DNA from: Deltaproteobacteria bacterium
GTDB taxonomy: Bacteria; Bdellovibrionota; JACOXK01; 2-02-FULL-40-11
DNA length: 8,176 bases
Assembly (NCBI GenBank): GCA_016193165.1
Contig: JACPST010000155.1
Location: 1 to 8,176, forward strand
Direction: 5' to 3'
The stretch's first letter is position 1; each line of letters starts with the position of its first letter. The translations under genes and the position numbers were made by a program. The notes under the pieces are model-generated. The model searched no databases. It was not told where the DNA came from and was given only the letters and a program-made list of their open reading frames with translations. This document shows positions 1 through 5,504 of the stretch, one piece after another.

Positions 1-329
1 AGCGGGACTATTCAGGGGCCGCGGCTTTATTTGCTCGCTATGTGAAAAATTTTCCTATGGGAAGATCAGTTCAAAACGCGCGGTATTTTTGGTCGGATGC
101 GCTCTACGAAGCCAAAGACTATCAAAATGCGATTCTAAAATTTGAAGAATATAAAGAAAAATATCCCAAAAGTGATCGTGTGCCAGAGACGCTTTATAAA
201 CAGGGTATTTCTTTTCTGAAACTAGGTAAAAAATCAGATGCCAAGCTCTTTTTTACGGAATTGGTTTCCAGTCATGGGAGCTCTTCCTTTGCAAAAAAAG
301 CAAAGAGTGAATTAGATAAACTCAAGTAG
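1..329 (+). CDS. TPR periplasmic protein, CpoB/YbgF-like, 3' part only
   Basis: The frame is open from the first bases of the window (codons in phase with position 3) to the TAG at 327-329, so this is the C-terminal part of a longer protein; a GTG at 42 is only an internal in-phase codon. About 109 residues are visible. They form tandem tetratricopeptide-like helical pairs: 'RDYSGAAALFARYVKNFP', then a segment with NARYFW...ALYEAKDYQNAI, then KYPKSDRVPETLYKQG and a last repeat ending KSELDKLK. The repeat spacing and the NAxYxx(S/G)(D/E)AxYxxxDYxxAI signature resemble the C-terminal domain of CpoB/YbgF, the periplasmic partner of Tol-Pal that coordinates outer-membrane constriction with septal peptidoglycan synthesis. 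A BamD-like or other TPR lipoprotein cannot be excluded without the N-terminus. The stop lies 7 nt before the next gene's start, which suggests cotranscription. Confidence 0.75.
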   Translation, partial: RDYSGAAALFARYVKNFPMGRSVQNARYFWSDALYEAKDYQNAILKFEEYKEKYPKSDRVPETLYKQGISFLKLGKKSDAKLFFTELVSSHGSSSFAKKAKSELDKLK

Positions 330-336
330 AGTGCAT

Positions 337-1197
337 GTGAAATACCTAAGCATAGGGGTTTTGTCTTTCCTGATGGCCATGGGATGTGTTTCAAAGAAGC
401 CCCATGCATCTCAAGAAACATTTTCTATTGTTTATACGAGCAATGTGCTTGGGGAAGTTGAGCCGTGTGGGTGAGTTCACCGTCCCCTTGGCGGTCTTGC
501 CAGGCGAACAGCGCTGATTCAGCGTTTCAAAGCTCAAAAAAAATATCTTTTGAGCCTTGATAGCGGCGATTTATTTTTTCAATCTCCCGTTGCTGTCCCT
601 CATTTAAAAGAACAGTGGGCCAAGCAAGCTGAATTTTTAGTAAAACATCTCAATAACTTAGGCTGTCAGGCCGTTGGCATTGGAGAAACAGACTTTGCTT
701 TGGGGCTTGAGTTTTTATTAAAACTAAAATCTCAAGCTCGTTTTTCGTTTTTAAGCGCAAATATTGTGGATGCCAAAACAGAAAAACCACTGTTTGATCC
801 TTATCGGATCATTCGAGTCCACGGGATTAAAACAGGGATTTTTTCTATTATAGATTCTTCTTTTGTTCTGCCGGAAGGGATAAAAATTTTAGATCCCGTG
901 GCTACCTCCAACAAAATGATTCAAGAGCTTTCTTCAAAAGTGGATATGATTGTTGCTTTGACGCATCAGGGGTTAGCTAAAGATATAGAGTTGGCCCAAA
1001 AAGTTTCTGGAATAGATGTCATTTTGGGGGGGCATGATAAACAACATTTAGACCAACCCACCCGCGTGAAAAGCTCCCTCATTTTAGAAAGTGGTGATCA
1101 AGGAAAATATGTGGGCATACTCAATCTTTTTTGGAAAAAAGATGGAAACGGTTGTCTTAGATCAAGCCATGCTTTCTCAAATCGATGGAAAGCTTGA
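337..1197 (+). CDS. Selenocysteine-containing lipoprotein, 5'-nucleotidase/UshA-like domain with EPCG-Sec motif (N-terminal half of a multihaem fusion)
   Basis: Reading from GTG 337 gives a lipoprotein signal peptide (MKYLSIGVLSFLMAMGC, lipidated Cys 17), then YTSNVLGEVEPCG and an in-frame TGA as codon 46, followed by VHRPLGGLARR with no further stop until 1195-1197. Cytochrome-linked relatives, as I recall them, have EPCGC followed by a few residues and LGGLARR, so the TGA replaces the second Cys. A SECIS hairpin begins directly after it. The rest is a calcineurin-like 5'-nucleotidase fold: LDSGD (74-78), GETD (116-119, for GNHE), FLSANIVD (near 137-144), LTHQG (208-212), GIDVILGGHD (225-234). 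Several metal ligands are substituted. GTG 331 is an alternative start; 337 gives the cleaner signal peptide. The last 15-20 residues before 1197 are probably out of frame, because the natural continuation is the cytochrome domain in the +1 frame. Predicted location: periplasmic face of a membrane. Substrate unknown. Confidence 0.85.
472..474 (+). other. In-frame UGA read as selenocysteine (Sec46)
   Basis: The TGA is codon 46 of the lipoprotein gene. It is preceded by GAG CCG TGT GGG (EPCG) and followed by an uninterrupted frame encoding PLGGLARR, the continuation expected for this family. It therefore sits inside a conserved motif and not at a domain end. The recoded motif Cys44-Gly-Sec46 would place a thiol and a selenol two residues apart, a plausible redox or metal-binding pair. 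The Cys-to-Sec position, the intact downstream frame and the adjacent SECIS-like hairpin agree. The selA/selB/selC/selD genes needed for insertion are not in this window. Confidence 0.88.
475..509 (+). promoter_or_regulatory. Bacterial SECIS element (SelB-binding hairpin) after UGA 472
   Basis: The RNA can fold as an outer stem GUUC (475-478) with GAAC (506-509) and an upper minihelix: CC (486-487), bulged U488, UGGC (489-492), six-base loop GGUCUU (493-498), GCCA (499-502), GG (503-504). This is the same design as the E. coli fdhF SECIS upper helix as I recall it (GG, bulged U, short stem, loop containing GGUCU), including the loop G/U and bulged U that SelB contacts. The GGUCU begins 18 nt after the UGA, which matches my recollection of fdhF. 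The hairpin is also translated as VHRPLGGLARR, so both RNA structure and protein motif constrain it. Confidence 0.85.
1127..1156 (+). other. Frame change (+1) joining the UshA-like and cytochrome halves
   Basis: Upstream, the coding frame is phase 1 (…GKYVGILNLFW). Downstream, the convincing frame is phase 2 (VVLDQAMLSQIDGKL…). The phase-1 tail after about 1135 (DGNGCLRSSHAF…) ends at 1197 and does not look like a domain. The stretch holds a T6 run (1127-1132) and an A6 run (1135-1140) separated by GG; one base fewer in either run, or one T fewer at 1150-1151, restores a single ORF of about 566 residues. Sequencing or assembly error, a recent mutation and slippage on the homopolymers are all possible. 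I favour one gene because the downstream half lacks any export signal although haem attachment requires export. Confidence 0.7.
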
Positions 1198-2041
1198 TCA
1201 ATTGCGAACCATGCCAAAGGATGAGTGGGTGGATCGTCAGGAAGAAGATCTTCTCAGACAAAAATGGGATTTGGAACAAAAGCTAGAACTGATGAAGACC
1301 AAGGGAAATACCTATCACCATGAGCTTATTGCTTTAGATCAGGAGACATTTGGAGACGGGGACAAGCGGGTTTTTAAAGAAGTTCAAGCGTTCAAAAAGT
1401 CCTTGGCTAAAATACAAAAAAAAGAAATGGCATGGCCTTCTTTGGAACCTCTGGTGACTGCTCAGGGTAATCGCGTGGAAATAGCCACGTATAAAAAATG
1501 CGGGGACTGCCATAAGGCGCAATATGAGGTATGGAAAGAATCCAAACACGCTTCTGCAGTCGTGCCGCTTTATATTCGAAATCAACATTTAAATCCCGAA
1601 TGTATTGTGTGCCATTCGGTGGGATTTCATGAGCCCGGCGGGTTTAAAGACTTAGGCTATTTAGAATCCTTTTTAGATAAAACTTTAGGTACAAAAAACA
1701 AAGGAAGCATGGTGGAATTGCGAGATTATCCGGAGCTTGATCGAAAATTGCGACGCCAATATGTGAAAGCGATTGAAAAAGCGTCCTGGAAAAAAGATTT
1801 TATAGGCGTTCAGTGTGAAAATTGCCATAGTCCCAGAGGGATAAAGGATGCTTTGGGTAAAGATTTGCCCCATCAGGTTGAAAAAGAACTCCCCAAAAAA
1901 GTGGTTGCCCAGACCTGTCTCAAGTGTCATACTCCTTCGCAATCCCCGGAATTTAATTTTGAAAAAGATCGGCGTATTTTAGGTGAAAAAGATGCAAAAG
2001 CCCCTTTTCATTGTAAGTTTAAGGTAGGAAACACTCCATAA
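1142..2041 (+). CDS. Tetrahaem cytochrome c domain (cytochrome c-554 like), C-terminal half of the Sec lipoprotein
   Basis: The phase-2 frame encodes a charged helical linker (residues 1-95 from ATG 1142, rich in K, E, Q and probably coiled coil) followed by four CxxCH haem c attachment motifs: CGDCH at 1499-1513, CIVCH at 1601-1615, CENCH at 1814-1828 and CLKCH at 1916-1930. Extra histidines (for example in ESKHASAVVPL) could be axial ligands. The arrangement, with CVVCH-GF-type and CENCH(G/S)P-type sites, resembles cytochrome c-554-like domains fused to UshA-like EPCGC proteins. The role is electron transfer in the periplasm; the partner is unknown. No signal peptide precedes ATG 1142 or the in-phase GTG 1091, so on its own the product would stay cytoplasmic and unhaemylated. 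That is the main argument for continuity with the 337-1197 frame. The stop shares its last A with the tsaD start codon. Confidence 0.85.
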   Translation: METVVLDQAMLSQIDGKLDQLRTMPKDEWVDRQEEDLLRQKWDLEQKLELMKTKGNTYHHELIALDQETFGDGDKRVFKEVQAFKKSLAKIQKKEMAWPSLEPLVTAQGNRVEIATYKKCGDCHKAQYEVWKESKHASAVVPLYIRNQHLNPECIVCHSVGFHEPGGFKDLGYLESFLDKTLGTKNKGSMVELRDYPELDRKLRRQYVKAIEKASWKKDFIGVQCENCHSPRGIKDALGKDLPHQVEKELPKKVVAQTCLKCHTPSQSPEFNFEKDRRILGEKDAKAPFHCKFKVGNTP

Positions 2042-3045
2042 TGTCACTTCATGTTGTCTTAGGAATCGAAACTTCATGTGATGAGACAAGCTGTGCCTTA
2101 GTTTTGAATGGCAGAGAAATTCTTTCCAATATCGTTGCTTCGCAAGATGCTGTGCACGCTCCCTATGGAGGCATTGTCCCAGAATTGGCCTCTAGGTCGC
2201 ATATTGAAAAAATTCACTCGATTGTGGAAGAAGCACTAAAAAAAGCTAATCTTTCTTTGCGAGAGGTCGATGGTATTGCTGTTACTTCTGGGCCAGGCTT
2301 AATGGGATCTCTCATCGTGGGACTTTCCTATGCCAAAGCCTTAGCCTATGCGCTGAACATCCCTTTTTGTGGAGTGAATCATCTCGAAGCACATTTACAT
2401 GCAATTTTTTTAGAAAGATCGCTTCCTTATCCTTTTATCGGGCTTTTGGTTTCTGGGGGACATACTTCATTGTATGATGTCCGAGGCGTTGGAGACACAC
2501 CGATTTTAGGAACCACACGAGATGATGCTGCCGGGGAAGCTTTTGATAAAGTTGCCAAAATCTTGGGGCTTGGCTATCCCGGTGGGCGAAAAATTGATGA
2601 GCTCTCTCAAATGGGAAATCCTGCTGCCCACTCTTTCCCACGGCCTTTTTTAGAAGAAGAGAATTTTGATTTTAGTTTTAGCGGACTTAAAACAGCTGTT
2701 TTAAATCGGGTGAATCGTTTGGAGCATGCTCTAACCGATCAAGAAATTTCTGATCTTTCCGCCTCTTTTCAAGAAGCTGTGGTTGAAACTCTTTTGCAGC
2801 GTTCTTTAAAAGCTTTGGAAAAAAAACAAGTTCAGCGCCTTGTGGTTGCAGGCGGTGTGGCAGCCAACTCTAGATTGCGAAGCGTCTTTGAAACCGCGGG
2901 ATGTGAACGGGGCATTGAAGTTTTCTTTCCATCTTTAAAACTTTGTACAGATAATGCTGCTATGGTGGCTACTCTGGGGCATCAGGTTTTGAGTTTTGGG
3001 CGAAGAGACTCTTGGGATCTGGGTGCGTTTGCCAGTGGACGTTAA
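2041..3045 (+). CDS. tsaD: tRNA N6-adenosine threonylcarbamoyltransferase TsaD
   Basis: TsaD transfers the threonylcarbamoyl group from threonylcarbamoyl-AMP to A37 of tRNAs reading ANN codons, working with TsaB and TsaE (not in this window). The 334-residue protein has the usual family length and all signatures: GIETSCDET (8-16), the NHLEAH metal-binding motif with His114 and His118, LVSGGHT (136-142), DDAAGEAFDK (161-170), SFSGLKTAV (212-220), VAGGVAAN (269-276) and CTDNAAM with metal ligand Asp304. ATG 2041 overlaps the preceding stop by one base (TAATG), and an AAGGTAGGA stretch lies about 11 nt upstream, so translational coupling to the cytochrome gene is likely. Cytoplasmic. No anomaly seen. 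Confidence 0.98.
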   Translation: MSLHVVLGIETSCDETSCALVLNGREILSNIVASQDAVHAPYGGIVPELASRSHIEKIHSIVEEALKKANLSLREVDGIAVTSGPGLMGSLIVGLSYAKALAYALNIPFCGVNHLEAHLHAIFLERSLPYPFIGLLVSGGHTSLYDVRGVGDTPILGTTRDDAAGEAFDKVAKILGLGYPGGRKIDELSQMGNPAAHSFPRPFLEEENFDFSFSGLKTAVLNRVNRLEHALTDQEISDLSASFQEAVVETLLQRSLKALEKKQVQRLVVAGGVAANSRLRSVFETAGCERGIEVFFPSLKLCTDNAAMVATLGHQVLSFGRRDSWDLGAFASGR

Positions 3046-3775
3046 GGCAACACTTCAAAAATATAAGCTTTCCGCTTCTCAAAAGTTTAGTCAAAATTTT
3101 TTAAAAGATGAACATTTGGCTGAGCGCATTGTCAAAGCGGCACGGATTACATCCACAGATGTTGTTTTAGAAATTGGGACAGGATTGGGTATTTTAACAA
3201 AGGCCTTGGCTAAAAATGCCACCAAGGTGATGACGTTTGAAAAAGATAAAAAACTTTTGGTTCAGCTCCCCTTTATCTTACAAACAGAGACTCAAATAGA
3301 AGTGATTCCTCAAGATTTTTTAACCTATGACCTTTCACTTCTTCAAAAACGGTTTAAAAAGATTAAAGTTGCGGCTAATCTTCCCTTTCATATTTCAACC
3401 GATGTTTTATTTCATTTATTTGAATATCGGGACTGGATTGAAAGCATGACGCTCATGTTTCAAAAAGAGGTGGCCGAGCGCATCGTCGCCTCACCTGGAA
3501 TTAAGGCGTATGGAATTTTATCCGTACTTTCTCAATTGTATTCAACGCCTAAAATTTTGGTCAAAATTGTTAAGGCAGGATTTGGACAAAGAAGAAAAAT
3601 TCTTCTCAATTCTCTTCGGAAGCTTATTGCTCCTCAGATTCTCACCAAAGTAATGACTTCCTTAGGAATGGATGTGAAAAGACGCATGGAAATTTTTTCT
3701 TTAGAAGAGATTAAAAAACTGACTGAGGCACTTTATTTAGAATCAGGAGATTCTGAAGGGCCAAAATCTTTATAA
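3035..3775 (+). CDS. rsmA: 16S rRNA dimethyladenosine transferase RsmA/KsgA with internal deletion
   Basis: RsmA uses SAM to dimethylate two adjacent adenosines in helix 45 of 16S rRNA during late 30S assembly. From GTG 3035 the product has 246 residues: SQNFLKD (19-25), SAM-binding EIGTGLG (46-52), acidic FEKD (68-71), QDFL (93-96), catalytic NLPF (115-118, for the usual NLPY), MFQKEVAERIVASPG (141-155), AYGILSVLSQLY, and QRRK (185-188) with LLNSL. The segment normally between LSVLSQ…and…GFxQRRK, holding the nearly invariant F-PPPKV-SAV motif and about 40 residues, is absent. The sequence runs directly from PKILVKI to VKAGFGQRRK with the frame kept. GTG 3035 is preferred because it gives a usual N-terminus and an 11-nt overlap with tsaD; TTG 2996, GTG 3023 and TTG 3029 are in-phase alternatives. 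The 3' end overlaps the convergent gene by 43 bp. Confidence 0.93.
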   Translation: MDVKATLQKYKLSASQKFSQNFLKDEHLAERIVKAARITSTDVVLEIGTGLGILTKALAKNATKVMTFEKDKKLLVQLPFILQTETQIEVIPQDFLTYDLSLLQKRFKKIKVAANLPFHISTDVLFHLFEYRDWIESMTLMFQKEVAERIVASPGIKAYGILSVLSQLYSTPKILVKIVKAGFGQRRKILLNSLRKLIAPQILTKVMTSLGMDVKRRMEIFSLEEIKKLTEALYLESGDSEGPKSL

Positions 3776-5421
3776 ATGGCTTCGATTTCGCTTTGAAGCT
3801 CTATGATTTGAGCATCATTTTGACGAATTTCTTCTTCGAGAAGGGGACGTTCTTCATCCGTTACAACTAAAAGCTTTTCGGCCAGATTCATTTGTATTTC
3901 TTGGAGTCTTTGAATTTCTTGTTCTTTTTGTTGAATCAAAATTTGTTGATAGACATCTCCAATTTCTTCCGCAGGCCGGGTTTGCGGAGGTTGCCCTTGC
4001 CATTCCGGCCAATCATTGTGAGGGATATCTCCGGGATAAGGTTGGGGAATAAAAGGCGGCTGGTCTTCTTCAGGGACGTCCGCAAAAATTACATGCCCTA
4101 AATCATAGAATTGTAGAAGAATAAAAGCAGTTATCGAATTTCTAAAAAGCCACTGTCTTATGTGGTGTCCTCGAGAGCTAAATCCGGGATAGGGAAGATC
4201 CCACTTTTGTGTGTGATGCATGGCCAAAGACAGGGGATTATATCCTCCTTCTATTTTTTGAAGCGTTTGGACAACGCCAGCTTCTAAAGAAGGAGCATTG
4301 CCTTGAATCGCTTTTAAAAGTCCTTCAAACCCTGATGTGTCAAATTTTTCTTCAAGTTGTAATAAGAGGGCTTCCTGGCGCATTTTTGCAGTGATGAGTT
4401 CTTTGACTTCCGGAAGGGTATTATTGAGAGTGATCATGAGTTCTAAATCTGAAGATAAAACTTTTGCATGGTGTTCGATGGCTTTGTCCATGTACCGCCA
4501 AGGAAAAGAAAGAGCTCGAGGAGATCGGTAGGCTAATGATTCTGAAAGTAAATGAGTAAATCGAATAAAAAAATTGGCGAGTTCTGCTGCACCTTGAGGT
4601 GTGTGCTTGGGAACTTTGACAATCGCTTGCCAGCGTCGAAACAATCGAAACCAATTGCTTCGTAGAGTAGGATCTTTACTCCAGTGGTTTACCCAAAGAT
4701 AATACCATCGGGATTGAAGCTTCATCGCAAATCGGGCTTCTGCAGTGCTCCACAAATATTGGTTGCGTTCAGAGATATTTTTCATGATGAGAGCAATGCG
4801 ATCTAAGTCTGCAGCAATGGGTTGGCCTGCATGGCTCAAGAGAGTACGGAGTTCTGCTTCGAGTTGGCTTTGACGCAGAGCTTGAAACGTTTCGAAAGGA
4901 TGAATGGCCGCTTTTTCCGAAGATGCTCGAAGATTTCGAAGAGTTAAAATTTCTTCTTCAGACAAAAGTCCTTTTTCAACCCATGCATTTTTTTCAATAT
5001 AGGAGATCAAGTCATTTTTGCTTTGAAACGCTTGGCCTAGTTCATCATAAAATGCTTGAAGTTTTGTGGCGGCTCGTTGTTCTGCGCGCATGACAACTTT
5101 TTCTGTGGCTGCGCCATTCCACCGTCTAAGCCAGCTTCTTTGTAAATCTTTTAAAATGTCGCCATAGAGTCTTTTGTTATATTCTCGAACGGCTTGTTGA
5201 GCTTCTAACGTTAATACTTCTGAAAATGCAGATCTCACCTGATTTGCCCAGAGGATTTCTCCTCCTTCTTGTCTTGTATTTTGAATTAATTTTTTAACAA
5301 CTTGAGAGGCCACCTCTTTTTGGACATTCTGAGCATGTACGGGAAGGCTAAAAGCTATCAAAAACAAAGATAATTTTAAGATATTTTTCACCACTTCTGC
5401 TGATTTGTTTGCAAGCTTCAT
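3733..5421 (-). CDS. Large exported protein of unknown family with C-terminal coiled coil
   Basis: I do not recognise this 562-residue protein. It begins with a Sec signal peptide (KLSLFLIAFSLPVHA, likely cleaved after Ala30). Residues 31-400 are mostly predicted helical and unusually rich in Trp and Arg (SWLRRW near 96-101, SRWYYLWVNHW 237-247, WFRLFRRW 257-264). A hydrophobic stretch at about 429-448 (SITAFILLQFYDLGHVIFA) may be a membrane segment or a buried helix. Residues 450-484 are Pro- and acid-rich (QPPFIPQPYPG, GQPPQTRP), and 489-551 is Gln/Glu-rich and likely coiled coil. Few Cys and no enzyme motif are visible. It is transcribed alone, divergent from the FadL-like gene and convergent with rsmA. 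ATG 5421 is chosen because it directly precedes the signal peptide, though no clear Shine-Dalgarno is seen. It could be a lineage-specific envelope or surface protein; that is inference. Confidence 0.85.
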   Translation of the reverse strand: MKLANKSAEVVKNILKLSLFLIAFSLPVHAQNVQKEVASQVVKKLIQNTRQEGGEILWANQVRSAFSEVLTLEAQQAVREYNKRLYGDILKDLQRSWLRRWNGAATEKVVMRAEQRAATKLQAFYDELGQAFQSKNDLISYIEKNAWVEKGLLSEEEILTLRNLRASSEKAAIHPFETFQALRQSQLEAELRTLLSHAGQPIAADLDRIALIMKNISERNQYLWSTAEARFAMKLQSRWYYLWVNHWSKDPTLRSNWFRLFRRWQAIVKVPKHTPQGAAELANFFIRFTHLLSESLAYRSPRALSFPWRYMDKAIEHHAKVLSSDLELMITLNNTLPEVKELITAKMRQEALLLQLEEKFDTSGFEGLLKAIQGNAPSLEAGVVQTLQKIEGGYNPLSLAMHHTQKWDLPYPGFSSRGHHIRQWLFRNSITAFILLQFYDLGHVIFADVPEEDQPPFIPQPYPGDIPHNDWPEWQGQPPQTRPAEEIGDVYQQILIQQKEQEIQRLQEIQMNLAEKLLVVTDEERPLLEEEIRQNDAQIIELQSEIEAIYKDFGPSESPDSK

Positions 5422-5470
5422 GCCAAAGGGTCATGTAGAAAATACTAATAATATCAATAATTTGACACAT

Positions 5471-5479
5471 AAAGGAGGG
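5471..5479 (+). promoter_or_regulatory. Perfect Shine-Dalgarno AAAGGAGGG
   Basis: AAAGGAGGG is the strongest ribosome-binding site in the window. It lies 7 nt before ATG 5487, which opens only a four-codon ORF. It is 25 nt from ATG 5505, too far for normal initiation at the barrel gene. It therefore bears directly on how the FadL-like protein is started. Confidence 0.7.
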
Positions 5480-5486
5480 TGTAAAA

Positions 5487-5501
5487 ATGTCCATTTTCTA
5501 A
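5487..5501 (+). CDS. Tetrapeptide leader ORF (Met-Ser-Ile-Phe)
   Basis: ATG TCC ATT TTC TAA follows the perfect Shine-Dalgarno at ideal spacing and is in the same phase as the barrel gene; the TAA is followed after 3 nt by ATG 5505. It may be a leader ORF whose termination feeds reinitiation at 5505, or the TAA may be a nonsense change or base-call error in what was the true gene start. The sequence alone does not decide. No attenuator hairpin was found. Confidence 0.4.
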   Translation: MSIF

Positions 5502-5504
5502 ACA

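Larger units (their letters stand above)
5422..5504. promoter_or_regulatory. Divergent intergenic region with candidate promoters
   Basis: This 83-bp AT-rich gap separates the - strand exported-protein gene from the + strand FadL-like gene and must hold both promoters if each is transcribed from here. On + there is a perfect TTGACA at 5462-5467, but no good -10 at 17 nt; TAAAAA at 5482 is 14 nt away, which is poor. On - the reading TGTCAA, 17 nt, TATTTT (5467 down to about 5439) is a weak pair. Boxes overlap at 5462-5467, so the two transcripts may compete. Assignments are tentative. Confidence 0.35.

Noticed and set aside
337..474. Short lipoprotein ending at UGA 472 (46 codons), i.e. a pseudogene remnant
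   Set aside because: The conserved family motif continues directly across the UGA and the RNA hairpin matches a SECIS in structure and spacing; a random nonsense mutation would not create this.
550..1197. Independent gene starting at TTG 550
   Set aside because: The same frame continues upstream to a lipoprotein signal peptide through a UGA with a SECIS hairpin, and the conserved EPCG/LGGLARR motifs lie before 550; TTG 550 is inside a conserved strand.
1334..1942. Two - strand ORFs (1334-1588 and 1685-1942) opposite the cytochrome
   Set aside because: Their translations are low-complexity, without family motifs, and are opposite a frame with four CxxCH sites; they are antisense shadows.
3739..3754. 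AGAATC-agga-GATTCT hairpin as a terminator between the convergent genes
   Set aside because: Only 6 A/T-rich base pairs, no U-tract directly after it on either strand, and it lies within both coding regions.
3779..3799. GCTTC…GAAGC inverted repeat just after the rsmA stop
   Set aside because: Five-base stem with an 11-nt loop and no T-run; inside the - strand gene, so probably chance.
3892..4654. Several short ORFs on + and - within the exported-protein gene
   Set aside because: They overlap a 562-codon frame with a signal peptide and have no ribosome-binding site or recognisable domain.
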